DNA of 64,000 nucleotides from CAYRYU01 sp964428355 (GTDB taxonomy: Bacteria > Muiribacteriota > Ozemobacteria > Ozemobacterales > Ozemobacteraceae), in contig CAYRYU010000028.1 in the NCBI GenBank assembly GCA_964428355.1, positions 1 to 64,000 of the forward strand, given 5' to 3'. Under the pieces are notes generated by a model. The model was not told where the DNA came from. It did not search any database and saw only the letters and a list, made by a program, of their open reading frames with translations. This document shows, in pieces, positions 34,714 to 44,109 of the stretch. Each line of letters opens with the position of its first letter. The first letter of the stretch is position 1. A program made the position numbers and the translations under genes.

Positions 34714-35484
34714 GTGGTGAATCTCCGGATGACGCGTCGAAGCTGGGTTTTTCTTTTTCCGATGTTGTTCGTTTTTTCGGGGGGAATCCTTGCCCAACCT
34801 CTGAAGTTCGTCGATACACGCTGGCTTCTCCTTGCCCACCCGCTTTTTTCGAGTTTCGATCCTTCGACGAAGAGGTTCGCGGATTCCTCTTCAGAACCGG
34901 TTCCAGCCGGAGAGGAAGGGATAGAAAACCTCAAGACCGACCTTGAGACCAAGAAGAAGGAGCTTCTCGAACTTCCCCGAAAGTTGTCGAAGAAGCAGAA
35001 AGGAAACCTATCCCGGGCCGAGAAGAAAGCTCTCGAAGAAGCGTCTATCCTGGAACGGAAAGAGCTCGAAGCGGCGATAAAAACCATCGAGGAGAGGTTG
35101 CTCCAGGTGCGTCAGGTTCCGGGGCGGCCCGGTTTGACAACCGGTCTTTCGATCCTCCCTCAGGTTGAGGCGATTTCGGGCGATATCCGGCGGACAATCG
35201 CGACAATGAAATCCTCCTGGAAGGGTGGAATCATCGATGTTGCACCTCTCATGCCTCCTTCCCCTCCGCAATTCGATCCCAAGGTCGTGTTCGGGAACCG
35301 GCATTTCACTTTCTGGAGTCCGAATTTCCGGTGTGATCCGCAGGCTCTCGAATGGTTGGGACAGGCCAAGAACTTCCTTCTCCTGAACCGGAATCTGCCC
35401 CCACCTGTGCTTGTCGGCGGGGCTGACGGCCGAGTCGAGGCCCTCAAGATTCTTCAAAAACTGACATCCGGAGGCCGAAAGTGA
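34714..35484 (+). CDS. Secreted coiled-coil protein, Skp-like, first gene of pilin operon
   Basis: 256 residues if GTG 34714 is used (AAGGAAG before it; ATG 34729 is possible). A signal peptide (WVFLFPMLFVFSGGILAQ) is followed by FVDTRWLLLAHPLFSSFD, which recalls the opening of Skp/OmpH-type periplasmic chaperones (a beta strand, then hPxhxxhD). A Lys/Glu/Leu-rich coiled coil comes next (about 75-125, LKTDLETKKKELLELPRKL). The C-terminal part (ALEWLGQAKNFLLLNRNLPP) looks separately folded. It shares the opening motif with the next gene, overlaps it by 4 bp (GTGA) and so is probably a diverged duplicate. A role in guarding the secreted products of this operon is plausible. Confidence 0.6.
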   Translation: MVNLRMTRRSWVFLFPMLFVFSGGILAQPLKFVDTRWLLLAHPLFSSFDPSTKRFADSSSEPVPAGEEGIENLKTDLETKKKELLELPRKLSKKQKGNLSRAEKKALEEASILERKELEAAIKTIEERLLQVRQVPGRPGLTTGLSILPQVEAISGDIRRTIATMKSSWKGGIIDVAPLMPPSPPQFDPKVVFGNRHFTFWSPNFRCDPQALEWLGQAKNFLLLNRNLPPPVLVGGADGRVEALKILQKLTSGGRK

Positions 35485-36605
35485 CCGGGAGGCGACCATT
35501 TTTTTTCCAAGCTTTTTCTGTTCTCTGCCTGGTTTGGGCGTTGTTCCTCACCTGCATTCACCCGGTCGGGGCACAGGGGTCGATGGGGTCGGCCGATCTC
35601 CGTTTGCTCGTTCTTCTGCATCCGGCGATGGCGGGTTTCGACTTTTCCCACAACCGGTTCTACCGGGCCGCTCCAGGTAACAACCCCAACCGGAATATAG
35701 GTCAGGAGATAACTCAGGGTTGGGCAAAGGCCGAGCCCATCCTCAGAGACCTGAAAACCCAGCGGGAGAGAATTCTCCGCCAAAGGATGGATTCGATGCT
35801 CGAACGGGAGAACTCTCTCCAGGAGCTCACCGGTGGTTCGCCAGCAAGGATCGCGGGTCCGCTGGGGGCAACGACGGCCGAACCGATCCATGTGAATGTC
35901 CGGGCCATCAGCGGCGGGTCCCTCGACAGTCGGGCGAAAGCGGTTGCTGACGCGGAAGCCCGGTTCACCAAGGCGATGGCTGAGAACGACCGTCAGATCG
36001 CGGAGATTGATGCCAAGATCGCCGATGCCCAGGAGACCGCTTATGCTCCCGTTTTCCTGACACGGGTCGAAACCGACCGGAAGTTCGAAGAGATCATCAG
36101 GGAAATACTCGGCTACGTCAACCAGGCTGCCCAGGAACAACGACTCGCGGTGGTTGTCGATGCATCCTATGGACGTTCGGGGAGGAAGCTTGCGCCGGAC
36201 ATGATCTGCGTCCCGGATTTCCCGAAGCCGGGCGACACCATGGGGTCGAGGCTCTTCCACCTGTTTTCCACCTGGGAGACCGTGACCGAGAACCCCTCTG
36301 CGCCGGTACCGGGGCCTGACGGAAAGACGGTTTCCAAAGCCTCGCACGTCGCGGTGGCGATGGGAGACCAACAGGTCCGGAGTCTCCAGAGGTATCTGGA
36401 ATTCCGTCCCTACCTCGGGGAAGGCGCTGCGGGGTTCAGCTCCGGGAACTTCTTCCTCGCGGGCGGTGTCGATCTCACCCCCATCGTCGCGGCGAAGTTG
36501 TTCGTCCAGTACCGCGTTCCAACCGAGATCCAGAACAGCTTTTTCCTCTTGATTCGTGATTATACCCAGTTCGAACGTGGGGGAACCGAAAAATTCGGGA
36601 GATGA
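35481..36605 (+). CDS. Secreted coiled-coil protein, paralogue of the preceding gene
   Basis: 374 residues from GTG 35481, translationally coupled to the previous gene. A signal peptide (LCLVWALFLTCIHPVGAQ) leads into ADLRLLVLLHPAMAGFDFSH, the counterpart of VDTRWLLLAHPLFSSFD upstream. Two helical stretches follow (about 75-115 and 145-215; ILRQRMDSMLERENSLQEL; MAENDRQIAEIDAKIADAQE), then LAVVVDASYG, which matches the Skp-like strand near the end of the coiled coil (typically hxhVhD). A longer C-terminal domain of about 130 residues follows that Skp lacks. It is likely a periplasmic chaperone-like or scaffold protein serving the giant protein and pilins downstream. Confidence 0.6.
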   Translation: MTGRRPFFFQAFSVLCLVWALFLTCIHPVGAQGSMGSADLRLLVLLHPAMAGFDFSHNRFYRAAPGNNPNRNIGQEITQGWAKAEPILRDLKTQRERILRQRMDSMLERENSLQELTGGSPARIAGPLGATTAEPIHVNVRAISGGSLDSRAKAVADAEARFTKAMAENDRQIAEIDAKIADAQETAYAPVFLTRVETDRKFEEIIREILGYVNQAAQEQRLAVVVDASYGRSGRKLAPDMICVPDFPKPGDTMGSRLFHLFSTWETVTENPSAPVPGPDGKTVSKASHVAVAMGDQQVRSLQRYLEFRPYLGEGAAGFSSGNFFLAGGVDLTPIVAAKLFVQYRVPTEIQNSFFLLIRDYTQFERGGTEKFGR

Positions 36606-36636
36606 CTTCCTCGGTGTGGGAAGACAGGAGGGTTTT

Positions 36637-39600
36637 ATGAACTTCGTGACCCGGAAACTCCTCATCGGAGCCCTGTTCATTTTTGCCGCTATGCCCGGGA
36701 TGGCCTTGCACTCATATTACATGCAGAACGGGGATGCCTACGTCCTCATCTGCGACGGACCCTACCGGGCAACCTACGCTCTCAACAACCTAACCACAGG
36801 GGTTGTTGAAAACCTCTGGAACCTCAAGTATACCGGCCTCGACCAGGAAGCCGTCGGAATCAGCGCGGCCCAGGAGTGGGATGGCGTTTCCAGCCAAAAG
36901 AGGTTGTACATCTTCGCTGGAATCGACTCCGGCTGGACCCCCCACTTCGGGATGATCTCCCGGCGCGTAATCTGCTGGCCCGATCCCACCGGAGTCTACG
37001 GAACGAACAGGAGCGATCCGAGCGGAGCCCCTCCCGTCATCGTCCACCGGTACCACAATCCCGGGCTTCCTGGGCACAGTCCAACGGGGCGCGGCAACCA
37101 CTGTGCTTCCGACTACTGCCGTTCCCTGCCCAACATTTTCGGCGGGACCTGTTATCCCTGCTCGATCATCCCCGCCGCGACTCCCGGGAAACCTGGCTAT
37201 TACGAGGTTCCCGCGGGGAAGTGGTATCACTCCCTCGACCACCCTGTCTGGAGTCCCTACACCTATCGCTCATATGGCGGTTGGGTGCATTATGTCTGCC
37301 GCGAGAACGTCGAGATCAAGACCCGGGATCTCAAACTCCATCAGATCAACCGGAATTCGGGGGTGCTGAATCCCACCGGTTATCCCCAGGGAGTAGCGAA
37401 CGTCAAGACCGGCGAACGCTCCACCATGGACCAGCGCGGAGAATGCGTCGATGGGTGCATCCGGGCAGTCGACGGAATCAATCTTCCGGGGGGCGAGCTT
37501 CCCATAGTCGATTGCGTCTATTCCAGTATCAAGAAATCATATTTGTACCGGCGTGAACCGACCAAGACCACCTACGATCTCATCGGCCGGGATGCCGGAA
37601 CCACCGTAGTGGGTGATCCGGCCGACCTCACCTCGCGCCAGATCGGAGTCAGCTCGCGTGACGCGGCGGGGGATTACCTGTACGTCCTCGGTCTCAACAA
37701 GGTCAACCAGTGGCTTGCGGCGGCCGGCGCGCCTCTCATGGCGACCTTCACAGACATGGCCGTTTCCGACCAATGGTGGCAGACCGGGGGAATCGTATAT
37801 GCCTACGACAAGTCGAAGAAGATCGTGAACAAGCTTCGACGGATCGAGGCGGCGGACATCGCCACGGACGTGGAGCCCATCTACGTAAATATCGAAGGAA
37901 CGCTTCCCGACTCGATCGGGGCGGATGGGCTGGGTCACCTCTACCTCATGAAAACCAGGAAGAACCCCGCCGATCCGAACGCCTTCAAGCCCGCCAACGC
38001 CTACAAATACGAGCACCACTGGACCGCGGCGAACGGGGACAAGTATTGCCGCGCCTATTTTCGCCAGAATGTTACCAAGACAGTCTACAAGAGACACGTC
38101 AGTACCAAGGTCATAGCCCCGATGAAAGGGGAGATTCCGCTCGGGGTGAACGAGTACATCCGGGATTTCATCGTCCCCAGTCCTTTCCCCATTTCCGATC
38201 TCACCAAGTGGAGTTGGAACGGCGCGATAACCTTGATCGGAGCTGAAGTTTCATCGGCCTATCGAACCGAACTCGCGGTCATCAACAGTGCATCCCCCCC
38301 GGAAGTGACGGGAGACAAGGACGGATTGTGCGATGTCCGGGGGCCTCTCCTGACGAATACCGCAGGGGATCTGTATGCCGCGCCCAAAGAACGCGATGAT
38401 GATCTCACCGATGGCCGGGACTGCTACTCCGACAACCCGACGTATCTATTCGAGGTAGAGAATTATCCGATGCCCGACGAGCACGACGTCTCCCTCGTGG
38501 GAACGGTCGATCACGATGGGGACGGGCGGATGGGCCAGTTCTGCTCGACCGTCCAGAAGATTTCCCTGAAATTCTATTGGAAGCTCGTCCAGATCGTCAA
38601 GGATACCAGCGGGCGTCCCGTGGAGAAGGTCATCTGGGATTACGAAAGCGCGGGGGCGCCGAGCCCGTATGGTCTGGTCTTTTCCCCGTTCAGCGAAGGC
38701 GATTACAATCTCGGATGCAAGGTCACTTTCCGATACTACGATTACGACCGGATGCCTCCGGGCTCCTTCTTCTCCGATCGCGCAGCTTTCCTTACCCCGC
38801 CTGCGACGATGTCCCCCCAGATTGCCAAAGGTGAAGACGGCGCGGGGTATTCCTGGGTGAAATTTCGTGTCCTGGGAGTGGCGGACGATCCCGATCCACA
38901 GGGTGATGCGGTTATCATGAGCGGGTTGCCCTACTCAGGGTCGTTCTACTATCGACCGAACAAGGTCACCGATCCCCTGAGCACCTACTGCCGGACAGCT
39001 ACCACGACGGTCCCGGCGGGGCCGAGGTATGTGATTCCCGAGCAGACCTCTCCGACGTGGTCGTTCCAGCTGCGCGACAATGAGAAGAACCGGTTGGCTG
39101 ACAGTACCAACCGGATCAAGATCCTGATGGAGGCGGCCCGTCCCCCCATCCCCCCCGGGACGCTCAGGATGGTTCCCGACAGCAACGTCTGGCTCGGGGG
39201 AGCCTCCTTCACCTGGACGGCAACCTTGAAACGCGGAACCGATACCATTTCCGACCGGACCATCAGCACTGCCGATCCCTTCCTTACGGCGGCCCAGGTT
39301 GGAGTGTTGTTCCCGGTCCCGTCGCAACCTTATTCCTATTCCCTCGAATGCAAGGGCACCCGGGGCGGGCAGATCCTGATCTATCGGGAAAGGCGAATAC
39401 CCAACCCCCCATTCGGTGATGATATCGTCTGGGAGGGCCCCTTCCTGCGGCCGATCATCGTTTCCCTCGGGGGGAAGTGCGAAGTGGTCGTGAAAGACCA
39501 GACCGGTCCGCAGGCCATTCTCACCGACCCGATCGCGGGGAAGGTGGTTCCGGGCTTCTTCCTCAACCGGAATGTCCTGTACGGGACGACGGGCGAAACC

Positions 39601-40800
39601 CTGCTGTTTACCGAAACCCCTCCTGTCGCGAATGCGGATCTGGTGTTCGTGATTGCCGACAACAATCCTATGGGCAACGAGAATCCCACTGGCGCTATCC
39701 TGGACTATACCGACCCATTCCACCACGACCCCACCGGTGCCAACGGGAAGGGAAGGATCGATCTCAAGGTGAACCACAAATACGGAAACCGGTTCGGCCA
39801 GTTCGTGTATGACAGTGATCCAGGGCTGGCCAGCGCTGGTTACCCGGTCGAGCGTTACCGGTCGCATCCGAACCAGACAGACAACTCCGGGACCGTCTAC
39901 GGTGTCCATCAGAAAGACCTTGTACAAAACGATTTCGGAGCGGGCGACCTGGCGTGGCTTCCCCGGTCCAGTTATGCCAAGACGTTTTCCTACCGGATGT
40001 ACAAGATGCCTCTCGACGGAATCAAGAACTTCGACGGACAGACCGCCACGGTCCCGCTCTCCAAGGCCAACAACAACGCGGGCTACATGAACTACCGTTA
40101 CGGTTTCGCCTCGAAGGACGCCGGCGAGGCGCCGTGCAGCTCGGTCCTCCTCGGGAGCATGCTTGGTTCGGGCGAGATCGTGGTCAGGGACAACGACAGG
40201 CCCTGCGTGTTCGCTCAGCTCACCGACCTGAAGCGCGAAGGAATCACGCACACGCTTCCCTTCAACATCAAATCGGAATACTGGGGAACATGGAAACTGA
40301 TGGCAACCGGAGGGACGGCCGAAGCCATCCATAACGGCATCGAGGACTGGAAGGGCAGCGATATCGGCGGTTTCGACACCGGAGCCGGTGGACCCCTGGT
40401 GGACACCGGTGCCAAGGTTCATACCAACGTCACATCCCCCCTGGTCGAGTTCGAGATCGATATCCCGATCTTCTTCCATGCGCTCATGTCGGACAACCTG
40501 GCCAGCCCGATGATCGAGTCCTATGTCCTCTACGACGGCGATGGAACCACCCCGCTGTATGACAACACGGCCCGCGGTCTCGACATGCGCTACCTGTTCC
40601 GCGTTCCGTCCAAGACGGCAGGAAAGTATCTTTTGAAGATCAAGGTGAAGGATGATGCCCGGGGATGGCCCACGGATTTCCGCCGCCCCTTCCTCACGGC
40701 CCCGGTCCAGGCTAACTACAGGAACCTCGAATGTCTCATCGATGTCTATTCTGCCCGACTCGATGTCCGGGTCATCGACCGGACGAACAGGGGGCAGTGA
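36637..40800 (+). CDS. Giant secreted protein (1387 residues) encoded with minor pilins
   Basis: The start is ATG 36637 with AGGAGG ideally placed. A signal peptide (to about residue 24, FIFAAMPGMA) precedes a large beta-rich chain. It has a cysteine-bearing N-terminal part (SDYCRSLPNIFGGTCYPC and further single Cys), many Tyr, Gly and Asp residues, and several Asp-rich loops (DTSGRPVEK, TVDHDGDGRMGQF, NNPMGNENPTGA) that could bind Ca2+. No transmembrane helix, sortase motif or known domain is seen. Its place directly upstream of PilV-, PilX- and PilW-like genes is the place PilY1 takes in several minor-pilin operons. A pilus-tip adhesin or exported cargo is inferred from context alone. Confidence 0.6.
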   Translation: MNFVTRKLLIGALFIFAAMPGMALHSYYMQNGDAYVLICDGPYRATYALNNLTTGVVENLWNLKYTGLDQEAVGISAAQEWDGVSSQKRLYIFAGIDSGWTPHFGMISRRVICWPDPTGVYGTNRSDPSGAPPVIVHRYHNPGLPGHSPTGRGNHCASDYCRSLPNIFGGTCYPCSIIPAATPGKPGYYEVPAGKWYHSLDHPVWSPYTYRSYGGWVHYVCRENVEIKTRDLKLHQINRNSGVLNPTGYPQGVANVKTGERSTMDQRGECVDGCIRAVDGINLPGGELPIVDCVYSSIKKSYLYRREPTKTTYDLIGRDAGTTVVGDPADLTSRQIGVSSRDAAGDYLYVLGLNKVNQWLAAAGAPLMATFTDMAVSDQWWQTGGIVYAYDKSKKIVNKLRRIEAADIATDVEPIYVNIEGTLPDSIGADGLGHLYLMKTRKNPADPNAFKPANAYKYEHHWTAANGDKYCRAYFRQNVTKTVYKRHVSTKVIAPMKGEIPLGVNEYIRDFIVPSPFPISDLTKWSWNGAITLIGAEVSSAYRTELAVINSASPPEVTGDKDGLCDVRGPLLTNTAGDLYAAPKERDDDLTDGRDCYSDNPTYLFEVENYPMPDEHDVSLVGTVDHDGDGRMGQFCSTVQKISLKFYWKLVQIVKDTSGRPVEKVIWDYESAGAPSPYGLVFSPFSEGDYNLGCKVTFRYYDYDRMPPGSFFSDRAAFLTPPATMSPQIAKGEDGAGYSWVKFRVLGVADDPDPQGDAVIMSGLPYSGSFYYRPNKVTDPLSTYCRTATTTVPAGPRYVIPEQTSPTWSFQLRDNEKNRLADSTNRIKILMEAARPPIPPGTLRMVPDSNVWLGGASFTWTATLKRGTDTISDRTISTADPFLTAAQVGVLFPVPSQPYSYSLECKGTRGGQILIYRERRIPNPPFGDDIVWEGPFLRPIIVSLGGKCEVVVKDQTGPQAILTDPIAGKVVPGFFLNRNVLYGTTGETLLFTETPPVANADLVFVIADNNPMGNENPTGAILDYTDPFHHDPTGANGKGRIDLKVNHKYGNRFGQFVYDSDPGLASAGYPVERYRSHPNQTDNSGTVYGVHQKDLVQNDFGAGDLAWLPRSSYAKTFSYRMYKMPLDGIKNFDGQTATVPLSKANNNAGYMNYRYGFASKDAGEAPCSSVLLGSMLGSGEIVVRDNDRPCVFAQLTDLKREGITHTLPFNIKSEYWGTWKLMATGGTAEAIHNGIEDWKGSDIGGFDTGAGGPLVDTGAKVHTNVTSPLVEFEIDIPIFFHALMSDNLASPMIESYVLYDGDGTTPLYDNTARGLDMRYLFRVPSKTAGKYLLKIKVKDDARGWPTDFRRPFLTAPVQANYRNLECLIDVYSARLDVRVIDRTNRGQ

Positions 40801-41390
40801 CGGTGCTCTTGAAACCTTTCCCGAAGCGGGGGGTGACGCTCGTGGAGATCGTCCTCTCCTTCCTGATCCTCGTCATTGCGACACTCGCCGCTTCGGGGTT
40901 GATCAGCTTCGGTCACCGTGGAACCCACAAGGATTACCGAACGATCGCGGCTCAGAACTTCCTCACCGATCGGATGAACCAGATCCTTCTGGTTCCCTTT
41001 GCCAGCCTGACGACCAGCATCACTTCCGAACCCACCCTGTTCTCGGCCGATGGGGCCGAGGGGCGGAGCCTCTGGGGCGTACCTTATGGTCTGGCTTCAG
41101 ATTCCAAGGGCGGGAACTTCAATGTCGATATCTCGATTCAGCACATTCCGCTGACGTTTGGCCTGCGCCCGGTGGATGTGCTCAACGCCCCCACCTATGA
41201 CCCACGGGTTCCAAGCACCTTCAATTTCGGGAACTTCGATTCCGCGTTCGCCATTTTCGACGGTTCCTCGGCCCAAAGGGCCTACCAGGTGATAAAGATC
41301 ATCACGACGGTGAAATGGACGGAGCAGAATGGGGTTCGGAAAAGAATCGAACTCGTGAGCTTCACCGCGAATCTGGAGGGAGCGACATGA
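40797..41390 (+). CDS. Type IV minor pilin, PilV-like
   Basis: 197 residues from GTG 40797, overlapping the giant gene's stop (GTGA); GTG 40803 is also possible. It has a short basic leader and a class III signal: PKRG then VTLVEIVLSFLILVIATLAA, with Gly at -1 and Glu at +5, cut by prepilin peptidase. The single N-terminal helix is followed by a mixed soluble domain of about 150 residues without a C-terminal disulfide pair. In family terms it resembles PilV/GspI-type initiating pilins. It starts a run of three prepilin-like genes that overlap each other, as in minor-pilin operons. Confidence 0.8.
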   Translation: MTVLLKPFPKRGVTLVEIVLSFLILVIATLAASGLISFGHRGTHKDYRTIAAQNFLTDRMNQILLVPFASLTTSITSEPTLFSADGAEGRSLWGVPYGLASDSKGGNFNVDISIQHIPLTFGLRPVDVLNAPTYDPRVPSTFNFGNFDSAFAIFDGSSAQRAYQVIKIITTVKWTEQNGVRKRIELVSFTANLEGAT

Positions 41391-41884
41391 TCCTGCGATC
41401 ACGCGAGAAAAGGGGAATGGCCCTGGTAATCGTCCTGGCGTTCGCGCTGGCCATGCTCACCCTCGGAACCGCCTACATGAGAACGTTCTCGGAAGCCCGA
41501 CCGGTGAACGCGATGATCATGGAACGCCTTCAGGCTGATTACTTCGCCCAGGGAATCCAGAGAATCGCCCTGCTCAAGTACAAGAGATTCGTCGCGGACT
41601 TCTACCATGCCTATATTTACCGGCAGGCCGGCCTCACGGGTTTCGTTCCCGATCCCTACAGCTGTTTTCTCGGGGGTGACAACACCCCGCTCCAAAACTT
41701 CCAGTTCGGGGGAGCGACCATCGGCGCGCCGGTTTCGGTGGCAACCTACTCCTCTTATTACCTGATGACCAGTTACAAGGGCTACAACAGGGACGGGTTG
41801 GTCATCCACGTCACCGTCCAAGTGAAGGATTTCGTGCAAAACTATGATTTCACGATCGATGCCAGTCGAACCCGGCTTCTCTGA
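41387..41884 (+). CDS. Type IV minor pilin, PilX/GspK-like
   Basis: 165 residues from ATG 41387, overlapping the previous gene by 4 bp. The N-terminus MILRSREKRG is followed by MALVIVLAFALAMLTLGTAY, a prepilin-type helix with Gly at -1 but no Glu at +5. Lack of Glu5 is typical of PilX and GspK, which cap the pilus or pseudopilus tip. The soluble part (about 130 residues) is aromatic-rich (FYHAYIYRQAGLTGFVPDPY) and ends with a DFTIDASRTR strand. It is shorter than GspK, so the PilX comparison is better. Its tail overlaps the start of the next gene by 26 bp. Confidence 0.7.
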   Translation: MILRSREKRGMALVIVLAFALAMLTLGTAYMRTFSEARPVNAMIMERLQADYFAQGIQRIALLKYKRFVADFYHAYIYRQAGLTGFVPDPYSCFLGGDNTPLQNFQFGGATIGAPVSVATYSSYYLMTSYKGYNRDGLVIHVTVQVKDFVQNYDFTIDASRTRLL

Positions 41885-42638
41885 CCGCGAACCTGGTCGG
41901 GAACGGCGGTGTGACGGAACGAAGCCTCCCCGCGGTTTCACCCTGGTTGAAATCGCCATCTCGGCGGTTTTGCTCTCCCTTCTCATCCTGACCGTCTTCT
42001 GGGTTTTCCAGGGAAGCGGAGGGTCCTTCACCGCGGGCAGCTGGCAGGCACAGACGCAGAAGCAGGCACAGATCTTCCTTTCCAAGCTGAAGGAGCTCCT
42101 CGAGAAGGCAAACAACGCCGATTCCTTCAACTCCACCGGCGCCCCGACCACGACTCCCCTGGAGATCATGATACAGCGCTCCTTCCTTGCATCGGAGCCG
42201 GTGACCCTCACGGGGACGGTCCCTCTCCTGTTCTTCTCGGTCACAAAAGCGTACAACTCGGCCAATCCTCTCATCGGAGCACCGGAAAAGAGGGGCGTCT
42301 GGGCCGGAGTAACCCTTGCGGCCTCGAAGGATCCCGGGCCGGTCGACCGGTACAAGCTGATCCTCATCCAGTCCGGAACCGCCACTGACCACGTTCTTTC
42401 AGGCCCTCCCTATTCTTCCGACCGTGCCGGGGCAGATTTCGATCCCCAGGCGGCGGGCCTTCGGATCCACCTCGAGCTGGAGGATGTATCCGGGGTTTCG
42501 ATTTCGACCGACATTCCGGGGACGATCGAAGTCAAGGTCCTGATGTCCAAGCGGGTCAGCTTCGGGAGGATCGCTTCCTTCAAGGAGAAGATCCTCGTCA
42601 AGCTCATCCACCCGACGCAGGCGATTGGCGATCTTTAA
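41859..42638 (+). CDS. Type IV minor pilin, PilW-like
   Basis: 259 residues from ATG 41859; ATG 41844 is an alternative. The leader is unusually long (about 26 residues, with several Arg and Pro), then PPRG and FTLVEIAISAVLLSLLILTV, a standard prepilin site with Glu at +5. The soluble domain (about 210 residues) is beta-rich, in line with PilW/GspJ-type minor pilins. It contains a helix (KLKELLEKANNAD) and ends LVKLIHPTQ. It is the third of three overlapping prepilin genes after the giant protein, so a complete tip complex (PilV-X-W plus giant protein) could be assembled by a pilus machine encoded elsewhere. Confidence 0.75.
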   Translation: MPVEPGFSDREPGRERRCDGTKPPRGFTLVEIAISAVLLSLLILTVFWVFQGSGGSFTAGSWQAQTQKQAQIFLSKLKELLEKANNADSFNSTGAPTTTPLEIMIQRSFLASEPVTLTGTVPLLFFSVTKAYNSANPLIGAPEKRGVWAGVTLAASKDPGPVDRYKLILIQSGTATDHVLSGPPYSSDRAGADFDPQAAGLRIHLELEDVSGVSISTDIPGTIEVKVLMSKRVSFGRIASFKEKILVKLIHPTQAIGDL

Positions 42639-42669
42639 CGGCACCACCAGATTCGAGGAAAGAAGAAAC

Positions 42670-44109
42670 ATGAGCGAAACATCCGTTCCTCCTGCGACCA
42701 TCGTTGGCTGCCCCGGTAACGACTGCGGGACCCCTCCCCTGCGGGATCCGCAGGCGAGTGTTTCGGGAACCCGTGGCTCTAAGGCCCCAGAAGCGGGCCC
42801 AAGAGCCACCTGCGATGCCGAAGTCCCCCTCTCCGAACAAGGTACGAAGGAAAAGAAAGAGAAGAAGGACAAAAAGGGCGGCGACAGGCGTGAGAAATCG
42901 GCTTTCGAAAAAGCCCTGCTTGGCATCGCCTGGTTGGTTCTGGCAGGTTCCTTCGTCGCAGTCTGGTTGTATCGTGGGGCTTCCCCGGAAACCGTTCCAG
43001 GGTTCCTGCGGTTCTGCGCTGCGGGAACGAAAGACCTCCTCGACTTTCTCGGCCAGCACCTGGTTTCCGCGATGATCCCGGCCTTTTTCGTGGCAGCGGC
43101 AATATCGACGTTCTTCTCCAAGGAAACGGTCATCCGGACCCTTGGGCGGAATACCTCGCCGTTCATCAGCTATCCACTGGCCGCTTTCGCGGGGGCGATT
43201 CTCACGGTCTGCTCCTGCGGGGTTCTTCCGATCTTCATGAGCATCCTCCAGAGCGGGGCGGGGTTGGGGCCCGCAAGCACCTTTCTTTACGCCTCCCCCG
43301 CGATCAACCTGATTTCCGTCGTCTACACATGGAAGATCCTTCCCAACATGCTCTGGCCCAGAATCTTGGCGGTTGCGATTTCCGCGATCGGGATCGGAAT
43401 CCTCATGGGGCGGCTTTTCCCTTCCGACGAAAGCGCGTCGGCGGGGGAATCTCAGACTCAGGGAGGGAAGACCAGAACAGCGTTACAGGAATGGGCTTTC
43501 TTTTTCCTTCTCGTCCTGGTGATGCTCACATCCACGGAAGCGCTTGCCCCACTCACGGGTGGATTGGTCCCACCGTCCTGGTTCGCTTCCAGCGGCCCCG
43601 AGATGGCGGGGAAGACCGCAGCCCTTGCCGGTAAGCTTTTTGCACTCGTCTGCGAGATCGTTCTCGTCATCCTTGTTCTACGGGCGTGGTTCACCTGGGA
43701 TGAAACCAGGAAATGGCTGAAGAGAACCTGGCGGCAGGCATCCGAGATCCTTCCCATGGTGGTTCTCGGTGTTTTCTTCTCGGGAATGCTTGGGGGGCTG
43801 GATTTCATGGTCGATTCCAGGAGCCTCTTCAAGGACAACTCGATCCTCGCAAACCTCCTGGCCTCGCTTACCGGGGCACTGCTCTACTTCGGGTCGATCG
43901 TCGGGGTCAACACGGTGAAGGTTTTCCTTATCTGGAAGGTCCATCCTGGGCCGGCTTTTGCTTTGCTCCTGGCAGGTCCCGCGGTCAGTCTTCCAAGTGC
44001 TTTGGCCCTAATGCCGATCATCGGGAAATGGAAAGCGCTCGCTTATCTCGTGCTCGTAGCGCTGTTCTCGGCTGTTTGCGGACTCCTTTTCGGGCTTTAT
44101 TTCCTTTGA
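42670..44109 (+). CDS. ArsP/YraQ-family (DUF318) membrane permease
   Basis: 479 residues from ATG 42670. A disordered Pro/Lys-rich head (1-70) is followed by about ten membrane helices with the family signature CSCGVLPIFMSILQSGAGLG, then TFLYASPAINLISVVYTW and, in the second half, an equivalent repeat ending GPAVSLPSALALMPIIGKWK. Members export trivalent organoarsenicals (ArsP) or act in other stress roles. Part of the head (about residues 20-50) is encoded by the same dispersed repeat found in the C1-like cyclase gene, so this part was probably inserted. It is tightly joined to a methyltransferase gene (no spacing) and is the seventh gene of the pilin operon. Confidence 0.8.
   Translation: MSETSVPPATIVGCPGNDCGTPPLRDPQASVSGTRGSKAPEAGPRATCDAEVPLSEQGTKEKKEKKDKKGGDRREKSAFEKALLGIAWLVLAGSFVAVWLYRGASPETVPGFLRFCAAGTKDLLDFLGQHLVSAMIPAFFVAAAISTFFSKETVIRTLGRNTSPFISYPLAAFAGAILTVCSCGVLPIFMSILQSGAGLGPASTFLYASPAINLISVVYTWKILPNMLWPRILAVAISAIGIGILMGRLFPSDESASAGESQTQGGKTRTALQEWAFFFLLVLVMLTSTEALAPLTGGLVPPSWFASSGPEMAGKTAALAGKLFALVCEIVLVILVLRAWFTWDETRKWLKRTWRQASEILPMVVLGVFFSGMLGGLDFMVDSRSLFKDNSILANLLASLTGALLYFGSIVGVNTVKVFLIWKVHPGPAFALLLAGPAVSLPSALALMPIIGKWKALAYLVLVALFSAVCGLLFGLYFL
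42735..42770. repeat. Dispersed repeat copy within the permease gene head
   Basis: CCCTCCCCTGCGGGATCCGC then GCAGGCGAGTGTTTCGGG (core at 42750-42767), overlapping by the shared GC. It contains the perfect hairpin CCTGCGG-GAT-CCGCAGG. The core is identical to that at 24432 and 24471; the frame is kept. Confidence 0.75.

Noticed and set aside
38935..40479. A 514-codon minus-strand frame within the giant secreted-protein gene
   Set aside because: No ribosome site, signal or motif; it is explained by the giant gene on the plus strand.
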